NCBI GenBank assembly: GCA_005217565.1
Contig: SJCO01000001.1
Span: forward strand, 744,723-808,722
DNA length: 64,000 bases
Source: Puteibacter caeruleilacunae
GTDB taxonomy: Bacteria; Bacteroidota; Bacteroidia; Bacteroidales; Prolixibacteraceae
Direction: 5' to 3'
The notes beneath the pieces were generated by a model that saw nothing but the letters and a program-made list of their open reading frames with translations, searched no databases and was not told where the DNA came from. The translations under genes and the position numbers were made by a program. Positions 27,420 to 36,979 of the stretch are shown here, in pieces. The stretch's first letter is position 1. Each line of letters begins with the position of its first letter.

Positions 27420-29252
27420 ATGACTAAAGATACTCGCTCAGCGTGGAGTTGGATACCTACACTCTATTTTGCAGAAGGATTACCTTATGTAATTGTGATG
27501 ACTGTTTCTGTGATCATGTACAAACGATTGGGAATATCAAATACAGATATTGCTTTATATACAAGTTGGCTGTATTTACCATGGGTAATAAAACCATTAT
27601 GGAGTCCGATAGTGGATATGCTTAAGACCAAGCGATGGTGGATTGTCATTATGCAATTGTTCATTGGTGTCGGTTTGGCTGGAGTTGCTTTTACAATCCC
27701 TATGAGTAGTTTCTTTCAATTTACGCTAGCTTTCTTTTGGTTACTCGCATTTAGTTCGGCTACTCATGATATTGCAGCAGATGGTTTTTATATGCTTGCT
27801 TTAGATGAGCATAAGCAGGCGTATTTTGTCGGAATTAGGAGTACATTCTACCGCTTGGCTATGATTACGGGGCAAGGTTTATTGATTATACTGGCTGGAA
27901 GTATTGAAACCTATACGGGAATGAAGCCTGTTGAATTTAGCGTGACTTCAGTCCCGGAAAGTCATGCAATTGTTGAGCTGCCTTCAATGGAGAAAACAAA
28001 AGCATTGGGTAGTGAATTTGTGGTTGCAGAGCAAGAGTTAAAGGTAGCTTACGAAGGATATGTACAGGAGAATGTTGATGATTTAAAAAAAGAAGTAAAG
28101 CAACTTAATGTTGAAAATGGATTCGTAGCTCTTGAAATAAAGGAAGAAAAATCACCTTCGTGGTGGAAGCGAACTATTTCTGATCCTTTAAAAGATTTTC
28201 TAAAAGAGACTTTTAATAAAGATAAAAATGAGAATTTAGCGACCACAAAGAAGGGGAATATAGGAATCGTGGGTATAAAACTGGGTGCACAGTCATCTGG
28301 TGATGAGGTGGTGTTGAATATATCACAAAAATCGGGAGACAAGAGTATCAAACTACTAACTGGGGAGCGTTTGACTTTTACTCCTGATAACTTCAATAAA
28401 ACTGCATATGTGGTAGTGCAACTGGATCCTAAATTGAAAAAGAGTAATAAGGCTACGTTTATTGGTAGGTCTGGAAATATACCTTTGGCATGGTCGATTA
28501 CATTTATGATTTTGGTCGCTATGTTCGCAGTATTTGTTGTGTATCATCGATTCATTTTGCCTCGTCCGACAAGTGATGTTGCTGCATCTCAAAATAACTC
28601 AAACTTGTTCGGTGAGTTTTGGGAAACTTTTGTATCATTCTTCAAGAAGGAACGAATAGGGGTGATGTTGGGATTTCTTTTGGTTTATCGTTTAGGAGAA
28701 TCTCAATTGGTTAAGCTGGCTGCACCGTTTCTTTTAGATGATAAAGCAGTGGGAGGTTTAGGACTTACCACAGGCGAGGTCGGTATCATTTATGGAACTA
28801 TCGGATTACTCTTTTTAACAATTGGAGGAATTCTTGGTGGTTGGGTTGCATCTCGAAATGGATTAAAATACTGGCTTTGGTGGATGACATTTGCAATCAA
28901 TTTACCGAACGCTGTTTATGTATATCTATCCTATGCAGCTCCTGATAGTTTTGCTGTAATAGCAACAAGTGTAGCTATAGAACAGTTTGGTTATGGCTTC
29001 GGATTTACTGCTTATATGCTTTATATGATTTACATTTCAGAAGGTAAAAGTAAGACAGCTCATTTTGCAATCTGTACCGGATTCATGGCATTAGGGATGA
29101 TGATCCCAGGAATGATATCGGGATGGTTGCAAGAAATTATTGGCTATGAACATTTCTTTATTTGGGTAATGCTTTGTACGATTCCTGCATTTATCTTAGT
29201 TGGATTCTTAAAGGTTGATCCTAAGTTTGGTATCAAAAAGAAAGAGGCTTAG
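27420..29252 (+). CDS. AmpG-like MFS transporter with large inserted extracytoplasmic domain
   Basis: A 610-residue inner-membrane transporter of the AmpG type, expected to bring muropeptides or GlcNAc-anhydroMurNAc into the cytoplasm. The N-terminal half (about 8-160) has the family marks YFAEGLPYVIVMTVSVIMYK, WVIKPLWSPIVDM and ATHDIAADGFYMLAL. Helices resume at about 353 (PLAWSITFMILVAMFAVFVV) and the C-terminal half is complete. Between them are about 190 extra residues, including a charged helical part and a beta-sandwich with LTFTPDNFNKTAYVVVQL that resembles Calx-beta-type repeats. Ordinary AmpG proteins lack this. It closes the amidase-GT-DUF4922-SpoIID operon, which supports the substrate. 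Confidence 0.82.
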   Translation: MTKDTRSAWSWIPTLYFAEGLPYVIVMTVSVIMYKRLGISNTDIALYTSWLYLPWVIKPLWSPIVDMLKTKRWWIVIMQLFIGVGLAGVAFTIPMSSFFQFTLAFFWLLAFSSATHDIAADGFYMLALDEHKQAYFVGIRSTFYRLAMITGQGLLIILAGSIETYTGMKPVEFSVTSVPESHAIVELPSMEKTKALGSEFVVAEQELKVAYEGYVQENVDDLKKEVKQLNVENGFVALEIKEEKSPSWWKRTISDPLKDFLKETFNKDKNENLATTKKGNIGIVGIKLGAQSSGDEVVLNISQKSGDKSIKLLTGERLTFTPDNFNKTAYVVVQLDPKLKKSNKATFIGRSGNIPLAWSITFMILVAMFAVFVVYHRFILPRPTSDVAASQNNSNLFGEFWETFVSFFKKERIGVMLGFLLVYRLGESQLVKLAAPFLLDDKAVGGLGLTTGEVGIIYGTIGLLFLTIGGILGGWVASRNGLKYWLWWMTFAINLPNAVYVYLSYAAPDSFAVIATSVAIEQFGYGFGFTAYMLYMIYISEGKSKTAHFAICTGFMALGMMIPGMISGWLQEIIGYEHFFIWVMLCTIPAFILVGFLKVDPKFGIKKKEA

Positions 29253-29398
29253 TTTGTCATGAAATAGATACCTCGTTTACCGATATGGTAACCTTTTTGG
29301 TTATTGGGGAGCTTATATTTGTAGTAGTGTATTTGTACAATTCTTTTTTTGTAAAATACATTACTAAATTTGTATAAGGACCAAATAACTGAAAAGCG

Positions 29399-32300
29399 TT
29401 GTCAAAATTAATTATCACCATATTTATAGCTCTATTACCTGTTCTTTTATTCGGAGAACAGCATCAGTTGCATTTGTACAATTGGAATCAGTCAAAAGGA
29501 TATCCCGGAGGAAGAGTTCAGGATATAAAACAGGATGAAGCAGGTTTTATCTGGTTGCTTTCTGCCGCTGAGTTGATGCGATTTGATGGTACAGAGTTTA
29601 TTCGTTATAAATTACCAAAAGCAATACTTGAAGGTAATAATAAATTCCTGACGTTTTCTTCTGATACAGATATCCTGGTGCAGACAAGCGACGGGAGAGT
29701 AATGATGTTTAATATTATTCATCAAAAGTGGCAGCGTTTCTCAAAGGATATATCGATTGAAGAGTCAACAGATCAGACAATCAACAAAATCGTAAATTCA
29801 GGTATATGGAAAGGTAATATTGTAAGACTCCCATATGAAAATGAATACTATTTTCTACACAATGGATTGAAGCGTTGGAATGTACGTTCTGGTAAACCTG
29901 AACGGGTTGACATTGCCAGGGTGTTGCCCGATAACAGACTTGAGAATATTATACTTGATAAGTATAATAGAATTTGGTTTTCAATGCCGCTTTTTGGTAT
30001 CGGATTTTATGATCCTGATGAAAAGGAATTTTGTTGGGTGCGTAATGTAAGTGAGCGCTCTTCATGGCAGAATGGGTATGAAAGTTTCGCAGGTCTTTTG
30101 GATCAAAATATTACAAAATTGTATTTCGATAAGCAGGGGAATTTATGGATTGGGACTTCTAATAATGGTATTTATCGAATATACTTTGAGAAGAAGCGTT
30201 TTGAGGTATATAAGTTCGATTACCGTGAAGGGAAAGGATTGGCCCATCAGGATATTAGTTATCCTTTGGCTTTGAAAGATGGAGATGTATGGATTGGTAC
30301 CTGGGGAGGTGGTATTAACATATGGACTAAAGAAGAGTTGGCAAAGAGTGCCCCAGAGTTTATTAATATACCTCCAATGCGTGGAGTTAAAGGTCGATTA
30401 CAACATGGTCAGGTATTTCCGTTACAAGAGGATGGTGAAGGGAATATCTGGTTTGGAACCTATGGTGGTGGAGTTCATTATATTTCATATGAAAATCGAA
30501 AGGAAGGCAATTATGTGTTCGCTAACTATCAGTCCAAAGATAATGGCGCAAGGAATTTGCCGTCGAATATGGTGTGGGCTTTAAACATTGATTCAGGAGG
30601 TGATGTTTGGATTGGTACTAATAAGGGCTTAGCTCGACATAATAGAAAGAAGGATGTTTTCGACCAGCAGTTTGATGAGATTGCTGATCCAAATCAGTTT
30701 GATGGTTTGGATATCGGAATGATTGCGGAGCCTTTTAGGCATCAGCTATGGATTGGAACACGTAATAGTGGATTGTTCTACTGGAATAGAAATACCAATC
30801 ATATCAAGCACTATACGAACAATGATAATTTCATAATGGATGATATACTGCAATGTGTCCCTGGTAATTCTGAAGAGATATGGTTTGCGAGTCGTGAAGG
30901 TCTTTATCATTTGAATACCCATAATGATCAGTTTCGAAAAATTAAACTCGGCGAAGGAAGTGCAATCAATCATATTGAGTCTCTGGTTAAGGATGAGCGT
31001 AATAACCTGTGGATTGGTACAGGCGCTGGATTAATTCATCTCAACACAACAACTGAAAAAATGAGGCATTATTGGATGCCAGGTGGTCAGCAGAGTAATA
31101 GTTTTACCCAAGGATGTTCAAAAGATAGTCTTGGATACATTTACATGGGAAGTCGTAATGGAATGTATCGATATCAGTCTTCTGAAATGTTGGAGAAGCG
31201 GCAAGAATCGCCTATCATCATTCATAAATTGTCGGTTAATGGTATTCGTGTTAGAGGAGATTCAATATTAAGTGATCAGGTTACAGGAAGTAGACCTGTG
31301 GCGTATGTTGATACCGTTGAGTTGGATTATAATCAGAACACAATGGTTTTAGGTTTTCGAACATTGAGTTTTGCTCCCGACCATCAATCAATTTTTGAGG
31401 TGAAACTTGAAGGATTCAACGATAAGTGGGAGGAAACTTTTGATACAGAACGTTCTTATTCGAAACTAAATCCAGGGGTATATCGATTTATCGTAAGAGA
31501 AAAATCGTCGACTTTACAGCGAGAATTGTTGATGATTATTCATAAACCATGGTGGTCAAGTTGGTGGTTTATTTTACTCGTATTGTCTACTACTTTAGGG
31601 GCAGCAGTAAAGCTGTATAAATCTGGAATGCGAAGGGCAAGGCTTAGAGAGCAGAAACATCAGCAGGAAGAGTTTGATCGAATGAGGGTGAGGTTCTTTA
31701 TAAATATCAGTCATGAGATTCGAACACCATTGACATTGATAATGGGAGGGATTGATAAGTTAAGAAAAACTGCCGATGATCTTCCAGATCTTAAATCAGA
31801 GCTTAACAGAATATCTCGTAATAGCAGTCGACTGATGACCCTAGTGAATGATGTGCTTGATCTGAAAAAATTAGATGCTGGCAAAATGAAGATGAAGGTG
31901 AGTACGATTGATTTGAAGGCCTTCCTGGAGTCTATCGTTGATGCTTTTATCATGAAAGAAGAAAATCCCCGTTTTCATTTAAGTGTTCCGGAGGAGACGG
32001 TTTGGCTTCATTCGGATCGGGAAATGATTGAGACTGTTTGTTATAATTTGATGTCTAATGCTGTTAAATTCTCCCCTCCTGATTCTGACATCAAGATTTC
32101 TCTAAAGCTAATGCAGCCTGACGGAGTGATAATAGAGGTTGCAGATAAGGGAAAGGGAATTCCACAAGAAGAACAAGAGAGAATATTTGAACGGTTCTAT
32201 CGGAACGAGGAAACGAATGTTGGTGGTTCAGGGATTGGTTTGGCGCTTACATTGCAGCTGGTTAAAAAGTTGGGAGGAACTATCGAGGTAAATAGTAAAC

Positions 32301-33163
32301 CTGGCGAGGGAAGTGTATTTAGTGTTTGTTTGCATTCTTTGCCGCAGAATGAGACTAAAAAATCGATTGCTATAGCAGAGGAGATGGTTGAGAATAGTAT
32401 GACAATGGATGGAAAACCGTTGTTATTAATTGTCGATGACAATCCAGATATTCGTGATTTCGTTGCTGAAATATTCCAGGATTCCTTTAGGATTTTAACT
32501 GCAGCGAATGGTGCTATAGGTCTTTCTGCAATAATAAAACATGTTCCCGATCTTATTATTACCGATGTGATGATGCCAGAGATGAACGGGTTTCAGTTGT
32601 GTAATGAGGTGCGAAATAATGTTTTAATCTCACATATTCCATTGATTCTGTTGACTGCTAAAAGTAGTAAGGAGGCAGAATTGAAGGCAATGGAATGCTT
32701 GGCTGATGATTATGTCACAAAACCTTTTTCCAGGGATGTACTTCATGCTCGTGTAAATCGATTACTAAAGCAGAGAGAGAGTTTAAAAGCATATTATAGA
32801 AATACCCCAGAGGCAAGTCTTACTGAGATTACTGAGCATAGTAAAGATGAAGAATTCATTAATCAAGCAGTAGGGATTATAAAGGAGAATCTATCTGACG
32901 AGTTATTTAATGTGTCGGAGCTTGCCGATGCTATGGCGATTAGTAGTTCTGGTCTTTATAAGAAAGTCAAAAGTATGACAGGTTTATCGCCTGTAGAGTT
33001 TATTCGTATGGAGCGATTGAAGGAAGCAGCTAGACTATTAAGGAAGACCAGCTATTCGGTAACTGAAATATCAGAGATGACAGGTTTTAGTTCTCAGAAG
33101 TATTTTTCTCGAATATTTAGAAAGCAATTTGACGTTTCTCCTGCTAATTATAGGAAAAGTTGA
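29399..33163 (+). CDS. Hybrid two-component system sensor/regulator (HTCS)
   Basis: A 1254-residue one-protein two-component system. It has a signal peptide (about 1-19), a periplasmic double beta-propeller of about 14 short repeats (IWLLS, LWIGTSNNGIY, VWIGTNKGLA), a Y_Y_Y domain (about 640-710), a membrane helix at about 720-740, HisKA with phospho-acceptor His772 (FFINISHEIRTPLTL), an ATPase domain (GKGIPQEEQERIFERFYR, GGSGIGLAL), a receiver domain with Asp1056 (IITDVMMPEMNG) and an AraC-type DNA-binding end. These sensors bind glycan fragments and switch on carbohydrate loci. The start is TTG. A glycosidase lipoprotein follows, its only obvious local target. Confidence 0.93.
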   Translation: MSKLIITIFIALLPVLLFGEQHQLHLYNWNQSKGYPGGRVQDIKQDEAGFIWLLSAAELMRFDGTEFIRYKLPKAILEGNNKFLTFSSDTDILVQTSDGRVMMFNIIHQKWQRFSKDISIEESTDQTINKIVNSGIWKGNIVRLPYENEYYFLHNGLKRWNVRSGKPERVDIARVLPDNRLENIILDKYNRIWFSMPLFGIGFYDPDEKEFCWVRNVSERSSWQNGYESFAGLLDQNITKLYFDKQGNLWIGTSNNGIYRIYFEKKRFEVYKFDYREGKGLAHQDISYPLALKDGDVWIGTWGGGINIWTKEELAKSAPEFINIPPMRGVKGRLQHGQVFPLQEDGEGNIWFGTYGGGVHYISYENRKEGNYVFANYQSKDNGARNLPSNMVWALNIDSGGDVWIGTNKGLARHNRKKDVFDQQFDEIADPNQFDGLDIGMIAEPFRHQLWIGTRNSGLFYWNRNTNHIKHYTNNDNFIMDDILQCVPGNSEEIWFASREGLYHLNTHNDQFRKIKLGEGSAINHIESLVKDERNNLWIGTGAGLIHLNTTTEKMRHYWMPGGQQSNSFTQGCSKDSLGYIYMGSRNGMYRYQSSEMLEKRQESPIIIHKLSVNGIRVRGDSILSDQVTGSRPVAYVDTVELDYNQNTMVLGFRTLSFAPDHQSIFEVKLEGFNDKWEETFDTERSYSKLNPGVYRFIVREKSSTLQRELLMIIHKPWWSSWWFILLVLSTTLGAAVKLYKSGMRRARLREQKHQQEEFDRMRVRFFINISHEIRTPLTLIMGGIDKLRKTADDLPDLKSELNRISRNSSRLMTLVNDVLDLKKLDAGKMKMKVSTIDLKAFLESIVDAFIMKEENPRFHLSVPEETVWLHSDREMIETVCYNLMSNAVKFSPPDSDIKISLKLMQPDGVIIEVADKGKGIPQEEQERIFERFYRNEETNVGGSGIGLALTLQLVKKLGGTIEVNSKPGEGSVFSVCLHSLPQNETKKSIAIAEEMVENSMTMDGKPLLLIVDDNPDIRDFVAEIFQDSFRILTAANGAIGLSAIIKHVPDLIITDVMMPEMNGFQLCNEVRNNVLISHIPLILLTAKSSKEAELKAMECLADDYVTKPFSRDVLHARVNRLLKQRESLKAYYRNTPEASLTEITEHSKDEEFINQAVGIIKENLSDELFNVSELADAMAISSSGLYKKVKSMTGLSPVEFIRMERLKEAARLLRKTSYSVTEISEMTGFSSQKYFSRIFRKQFDVSPANYRKS

Positions 33164-33295
33164 CAGAATCAGGATAACTGATTGATTTTGATGTGGATTT
33201 ACGTAATTGTGCACTTAATTTATCGAAATTGACCCACAGGGAATGTGGTTGAGGCCTTACTTTAGCATCAAAATTAAATACTTAAATTGTAACCT

Positions 33296-34261
33296 ATGGT
33301 GCGGATTTTTTATTCCTTAATAATGTTTGCCTTCGTCACTGCTTGTGGGCAGAAAAGCAAGGTGAATGAAGTGAAAGTTGTTGAGAAACCTGTAATCGTT
33401 AGTGAGTGGAAGCACATCTTTAATCCTAACGATACCAGGAAAGATATTGATACTACCTGGTATACTAATGACCACTGTTTTAGTAAAGGTCCTGATGGGA
33501 AATGGCATGCTTATGGAATCATCGGACATAAACCAATAAATCCATGGACTGGTGAAAACAAGTTGTTTCATATATCGGCAGATAAGTTCGATCAGGATAA
33601 ATGGGAAGACCATGATTATGCGCTTAAAACAAAGCCAGGTGTTGAACGAGTACTTTGGGCTCCTCATGTAATTGAAGAGAATGGCGTTTGGCAAATGTAT
33701 TACAACATTGGAAATCGTCAGGAAAATGCTCCTTATTATGCAAGTTGGGGACAACTATGTAGAGCTGATTCTAAGGATATGTTTAACTGGACACGTCATC
33801 CATTAAATCCTTTGTTTAGTGATCCAGGACACGCAAGAGATTCATACATCCTAAAAGATAATGATAAGTACTATTATTATTACACGCGTACATTTGACGA
33901 GGTAGATTTACGTTCATGTGTGGCCGTACGTACCAGTCCTGATTTAAATTGCTGGAGTGGACCTAAAATTGTACATACCCAGCCTTTAAAGTGTGATTGG
34001 GGAGGTGATGCAGAGTCTCCATTCGTTGTAAAACGTGGCGGTTTATATTACTTATTCATCTGTAGAGCGATGACAGAATATAACCAGACTCATGTGTATT
34101 GGTCTGACACTCCAGATCATTTCCCAAATGAGAATTTAGTATGCGAATTACCAATTCATGCAGGAGAAGTTATTCAGGATGGAAATAAATGGTATATCTC
34201 TAACACTGGTTGGGATAAGCATGGAATATTCATCGCTGAATTGGAGTGGAAAAAGAAATAG
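33296..34261 (+). CDS. Five-bladed beta-propeller glycosidase-like lipoprotein (GH43/GH32/GH117 type)
   Basis: A 321-residue protein with a lipoprotein signal (lipobox FVTAC, Cys17). The body shows the blade pattern of the GH43/GH32/GH117 superfamily: HCFSKGPDGKWHAYGI, VLWAPHVIEENGVWQMYY, ARDSYILKDNDKYYYYYT, GDAESPFVVKRGGLYYLF and VIQDGNKWYISNTGW. Candidate acidic catalytic residues are the Asp in ARDSY and the Glu in AESPF. The substrate cannot be assigned; members include arabinanases, xylosidases, fructosidases and agarooligosaccharide hydrolases. It follows an HTCS sensor and ends with a strong terminator, so the two form a small sensor-enzyme pair with no susC or susD beside it. Confidence 0.75.
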   Translation: MVRIFYSLIMFAFVTACGQKSKVNEVKVVEKPVIVSEWKHIFNPNDTRKDIDTTWYTNDHCFSKGPDGKWHAYGIIGHKPINPWTGENKLFHISADKFDQDKWEDHDYALKTKPGVERVLWAPHVIEENGVWQMYYNIGNRQENAPYYASWGQLCRADSKDMFNWTRHPLNPLFSDPGHARDSYILKDNDKYYYYYTRTFDEVDLRSCVAVRTSPDLNCWSGPKIVHTQPLKCDWGGDAESPFVVKRGGLYYLFICRAMTEYNQTHVYWSDTPDHFPNENLVCELPIHAGEVIQDGNKWYISNTGWDKHGIFIAELEWKKK

Positions 34262-34286
34262 GGAAATTACTACCTTAATAATTTAG

Positions 34287-34325
34287 AAAAAGGACATTGT
34301 TGGGAGAACCTTCAATGTCCTTTTT
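34287..34325 (+). terminator. Rho-independent terminator after the glycosidase-like gene
   Basis: A perfect 13-bp stem AAAAAGGACATTG / CAATGTCCTTTTT (34287-34299 and 34313-34325) whose 3' arm ends in T residues. Confidence 0.85.
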
Positions 34326-34402
34326 GCGTTGCACAATTACAGGCAGTGGTTTAATCCCCAAAGTGATGGCACTTTTATTGTTTGAGCAAAATCTTAATAG
34401 CA

Positions 34403-35062
34403 ATGAAGAATAAAATAAAAGTGTTACTAGTCGATGATCAAAAGATTATGCGAGTTGGGTTGATGCATATTCTTAAGTCTGATAAATCAATAGAGATTTG
34501 TGGAGAGGCTGAAAGTGGTGTTCAACTTTTCCGTCTTCTTGAATCCATTGAACCGGATGTGATCATTGTTGATGTATATTTGCCCGATATGAATGGAATT
34601 GAAATAGCGGAGCGTCTATCGGAACAGTATTCTCATATACCTTTTTTTATGCTTACGGTGTATGCCGATGAGAAAACATTTATATTTTGTACGCAAAACG
34701 GCTCCCGGGGCTTTTTGTCTAAAAACTGTTCTCCAGCAGAGTTGTTGAATGCTGTGCATGATGTGGCTAAAGGAGGTCACTATTTTGGTGCACGAACATC
34801 TGCATTAATTCAGCGGATCTTTCAGCACTTAGATATTTCAAAAAGAGGTGATAATAATAAGCAATCAGTATTCGATGCTCTAGAAATTGAATTGATAAAG
34901 ATGATTTCGAAGGGGATTGATCATCGTTCAATTTCAAAACGACTATGTTTGACAATGGATGAGATTGCTCAGTTCAGGTTTAATATTTTAAAGAAATTAA
35001 GAATTAATTGTACACTGGATTTTGTAAAGTATGTGTTAAAACATCGCATTGTTACCATTTAG
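34403..35062 (+). CDS. Response regulator, NarL-like with divergent DNA-binding end
   Basis: A 219-residue protein. Residues 4-120 are a receiver domain: VLLVDDQKIMRVG, phospho-acceptor Asp57 in VIIVDVYLPDMNG, and the switch residues MLTVYAD and FLSKNCSPAE. The C-terminal 65 residues should be a LuxR/NarL helix-turn-helix (EIELIKMISKGIDHRSISKRL), but the usual second-helix TV..H pattern is replaced by MDEIAQFRFNILKKL. It may be a diverged DNA binder. The ATG at 34403 gives the normal receiver start and is preferred over an upstream TTG at 34382. No histidine kinase lies beside it, so its partner is unknown. Confidence 0.85.
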   Translation: MKNKIKVLLVDDQKIMRVGLMHILKSDKSIEICGEAESGVQLFRLLESIEPDVIIVDVYLPDMNGIEIAERLSEQYSHIPFFMLTVYADEKTFIFCTQNGSRGFLSKNCSPAELLNAVHDVAKGGHYFGARTSALIQRIFQHLDISKRGDNNKQSVFDALEIELIKMISKGIDHRSISKRLCLTMDEIAQFRFNILKKLRINCTLDFVKYVLKHRIVTI

Positions 35063-35116
35063 GTTGTCTGGCAATATTTGCTTTTTTGGTGAGATAACTA
35101 TTACGTATTATAATGT

Positions 35117-35569
35117 TTAATAACCTAAAGCCTTGTGTGTAGACCAGATCACAAGGAAATATCTGAATGCTTTCCCAAGCAGTACCCAGAAACTAAAAAT
35201 ATGAAGTTTAAGCTTTAATACTCCTGGAATAACACAAAGAGGATCACCAATAATGGGAAGCCATGAGAAAAATAATACCGGAGCTCCCCACTTGGCAAAT
35301 AATTTTTGAGCCTTCTCCTTTTTGTCGGAAGCTACTTTTATGTATTTCGACAGAATAAAGCGATCGCCATAGTAACCTACGTAATAATTTGTAACTGCAC
35401 CGGCAAAGTTGCCTGCGGTGGCAAATAGCCACACCAACCAGCTATTATATTCAGATGTTACTGCCATTATTACAAATCCCTCTGATCCTAGAGGAAATAA
35501 AGTACTTGCGATAAACGATATAAGAAATATACCAGGATAGCCTAATTGGAAGATAATGTCTTCGAACAT
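35117..35569 (-). CDS. YqaA/DedA-like (VTT domain) membrane protein
   Basis: A 150-residue inner-membrane protein of the DedA/VTT superfamily, YqaA branch. It has hydrophobic segments at about 9-28, 44-66, 93-108 and 119-140, and the family's glycine and charged pattern (FPLGSEGFVIMAV, GNFAGAVTNYYVGYYGDRF, WLPIIGDPLCVIPGVL). DedA-family proteins act in lipid-carrier or phospholipid transport across the membrane, but the role of YqaA itself is not settled. It lies 3 bp after the DUF6268 gene and is probably cotranscribed with it. Confidence 0.85.
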   Translation of the reverse strand: MFEDIIFQLGYPGIFLISFIASTLFPLGSEGFVIMAVTSEYNSWLVWLFATAGNFAGAVTNYYVGYYGDRFILSKYIKVASDKKEKAQKLFAKWGAPVLFFSWLPIIGDPLCVIPGVLKLKLHIFSFWVLLGKAFRYFLVIWSTHKALGY

Positions 35570-35572
35570 GAG

Positions 35573-36490
35573 TTATCTTTTTTTATAAAAACCAAACTTA
35601 AGACTGGCCTGAATATAAATGTTATTGTCGAGATTGAATTTCCGTTTCTCATCGCTTCCTTTATTAAAACTAAAGCTTCGTCTAAATGTGTATCCTGTGC
35701 CTATTGAGAATTTAGTATAATCACCAATTTGCTGTATCCATTTAACTTGACCGGCCCAATTGTTAATCCTTAAATTGTCAATTGGAACAGTACTGCTACT
35801 GCCATCGCCGTTTATTGACTCAAGGTCTCGACCCAAGGTTAAATTCTGTCCTGTTATAGCTAAACCTGTTTGTAATGTAGTTTTAGAAGAAACGTTATGC
35901 TGAATATTTAGCTGAGGAAAGCCTAGGTTAAATTGCCACTTAGGCGTAGGTGAAACCTGATAATTAATAACTGGCATCGGAGCTGGAAATCCAAATGTAT
36001 TTGAATAAGCGACCCCGTAGGTTAATATCTTTCCTGGTTTATATCTCTTGATAAATGCAAACATTCCCAAAAAACGAAAATCCTTTAAGTTAATGGAGCC
36101 TTCAAAATTGGATGCAAGAGTAGGTGAAACTATAATCATGTATGGAAGCTTATTTGATCGAAAATTCATATATGTGAATTTATACGACAAAATATTGAAG
36201 TTTTCTACTTCTGTAGGACTATAGATTGCAGGGGTAAGATCATAATGAATGTTTATCTGTCCATATTCTAAACCGTGACTGATAAACTTGCGTTCTTTTA
36301 ATCGTTGCGGTATATTCACTATGACATCAATTTTATTAAATGAAACCTTGGAATCCATTAATCCATTTCCCTTGCCAATGAATACATTATTGAGTTCTAC
36401 TAAATCCCTACTCTGTGAGTAACTGATTCTAGAAAATAAGGCGAATTGCGATATTAATCCAATAATGACTATAAGAACTTTGCTTTTCAT
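35573..36490 (-). CDS. DUF6268-type outer-membrane beta-barrel protein
   Basis: A 305-residue protein with a signal peptide (about 1-26, ending SYSQS). The rest is made of alternating amphipathic strands with aromatic ends (GLEYGQINIHYDLTPAIY, KILTYGVAYSNTFGFPAP, FSIGTGYTFRRSF, IYIQASLKFGFYKKR), as expected of an outer-membrane barrel. The pattern agrees with DUF6268 proteins of Bacteroidota, whose function is unknown. It lies just before the YqaA gene on the same strand. What passes through or binds to it cannot be told. Confidence 0.65.
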   Translation of the reverse strand: MKSKVLIVIIGLISQFALFSRISYSQSRDLVELNNVFIGKGNGLMDSKVSFNKIDVIVNIPQRLKERKFISHGLEYGQINIHYDLTPAIYSPTEVENFNILSYKFTYMNFRSNKLPYMIIVSPTLASNFEGSINLKDFRFLGMFAFIKRYKPGKILTYGVAYSNTFGFPAPMPVINYQVSPTPKWQFNLGFPQLNIQHNVSSKTTLQTGLAITGQNLTLGRDLESINGDGSSSTVPIDNLRINNWAGQVKWIQQIGDYTKFSIGTGYTFRRSFSFNKGSDEKRKFNLDNNIYIQASLKFGFYKKR

Positions 36491-36547
36491 TCGATAATTA
36501 GTTTGATACAGTTCAGGCTGGTGGTTGCAATAATAGTGCCACTATTA

Positions 36548-36979
36548 TTAAATGATTTCTAGTAATTTAACATCGAAAATGATCATGGCATTGGGACCAA
36601 TTCTTCCTCCTGATCCTTTTTTGCCCCAACCTAATTCTGGGGGGACATATAATTTATATCTACTACCCACACTCATCATCATTAAACCTTCCTGGTAACC
36701 ATCAACTACTTCGCTTAAATTGAATTCCATTGGAGAGTTTTCTTTGTAAGTGTCATCAAGCATCTTTCCTCCAAGTAACATTGCTCGTTGATGAACAATT
36801 ACCGTGCTATTTTCATGGGGTTTTTCTCCCTGAGTTTCAGATATTATTTCATATTGAAGACCCGAATCAGTTTCATGTACTTCTGGTTTTCTTCTATTTT
36901 GTAAAAGAAAATCATCAGTTTTCTTTCTGTTTTGTCCTGCTGATCCTCCAGTGGCCTTTTTCCCTTTCCCTCTCGCCAT
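36548..36979 (-). CDS. FKBP-type peptidyl-prolyl cis-trans isomerase
   Basis: A 143-residue protein with a basic, Gly/Lys-rich N-terminal tail (about 1-35) and a single FKBP domain after it: VIVHQRAMLLGGKMLDDTY, VDGYQEGLMMMSVGSRYKLYVPPELGWG and the C-terminal GRIGPNAMIIFDVKLLEI. It has no signal peptide, so it is cytoplasmic, and the basic tail could bind nucleic acid or ribosomes. The ATG at 36979 is chosen over a GTG at 36994 because that GTG lies inside a good -7 promoter match (TATTTTTG on the minus strand, 36994-37001). Confidence 0.9.
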   Translation of the reverse strand: MARGKGKKATGGSAGQNRKKTDDFLLQNRRKPEVHETDSGLQYEIISETQGEKPHENSTVIVHQRAMLLGGKMLDDTYKENSPMEFNLSEVVDGYQEGLMMMSVGSRYKLYVPPELGWGKKGSGGRIGPNAMIIFDVKLLEII

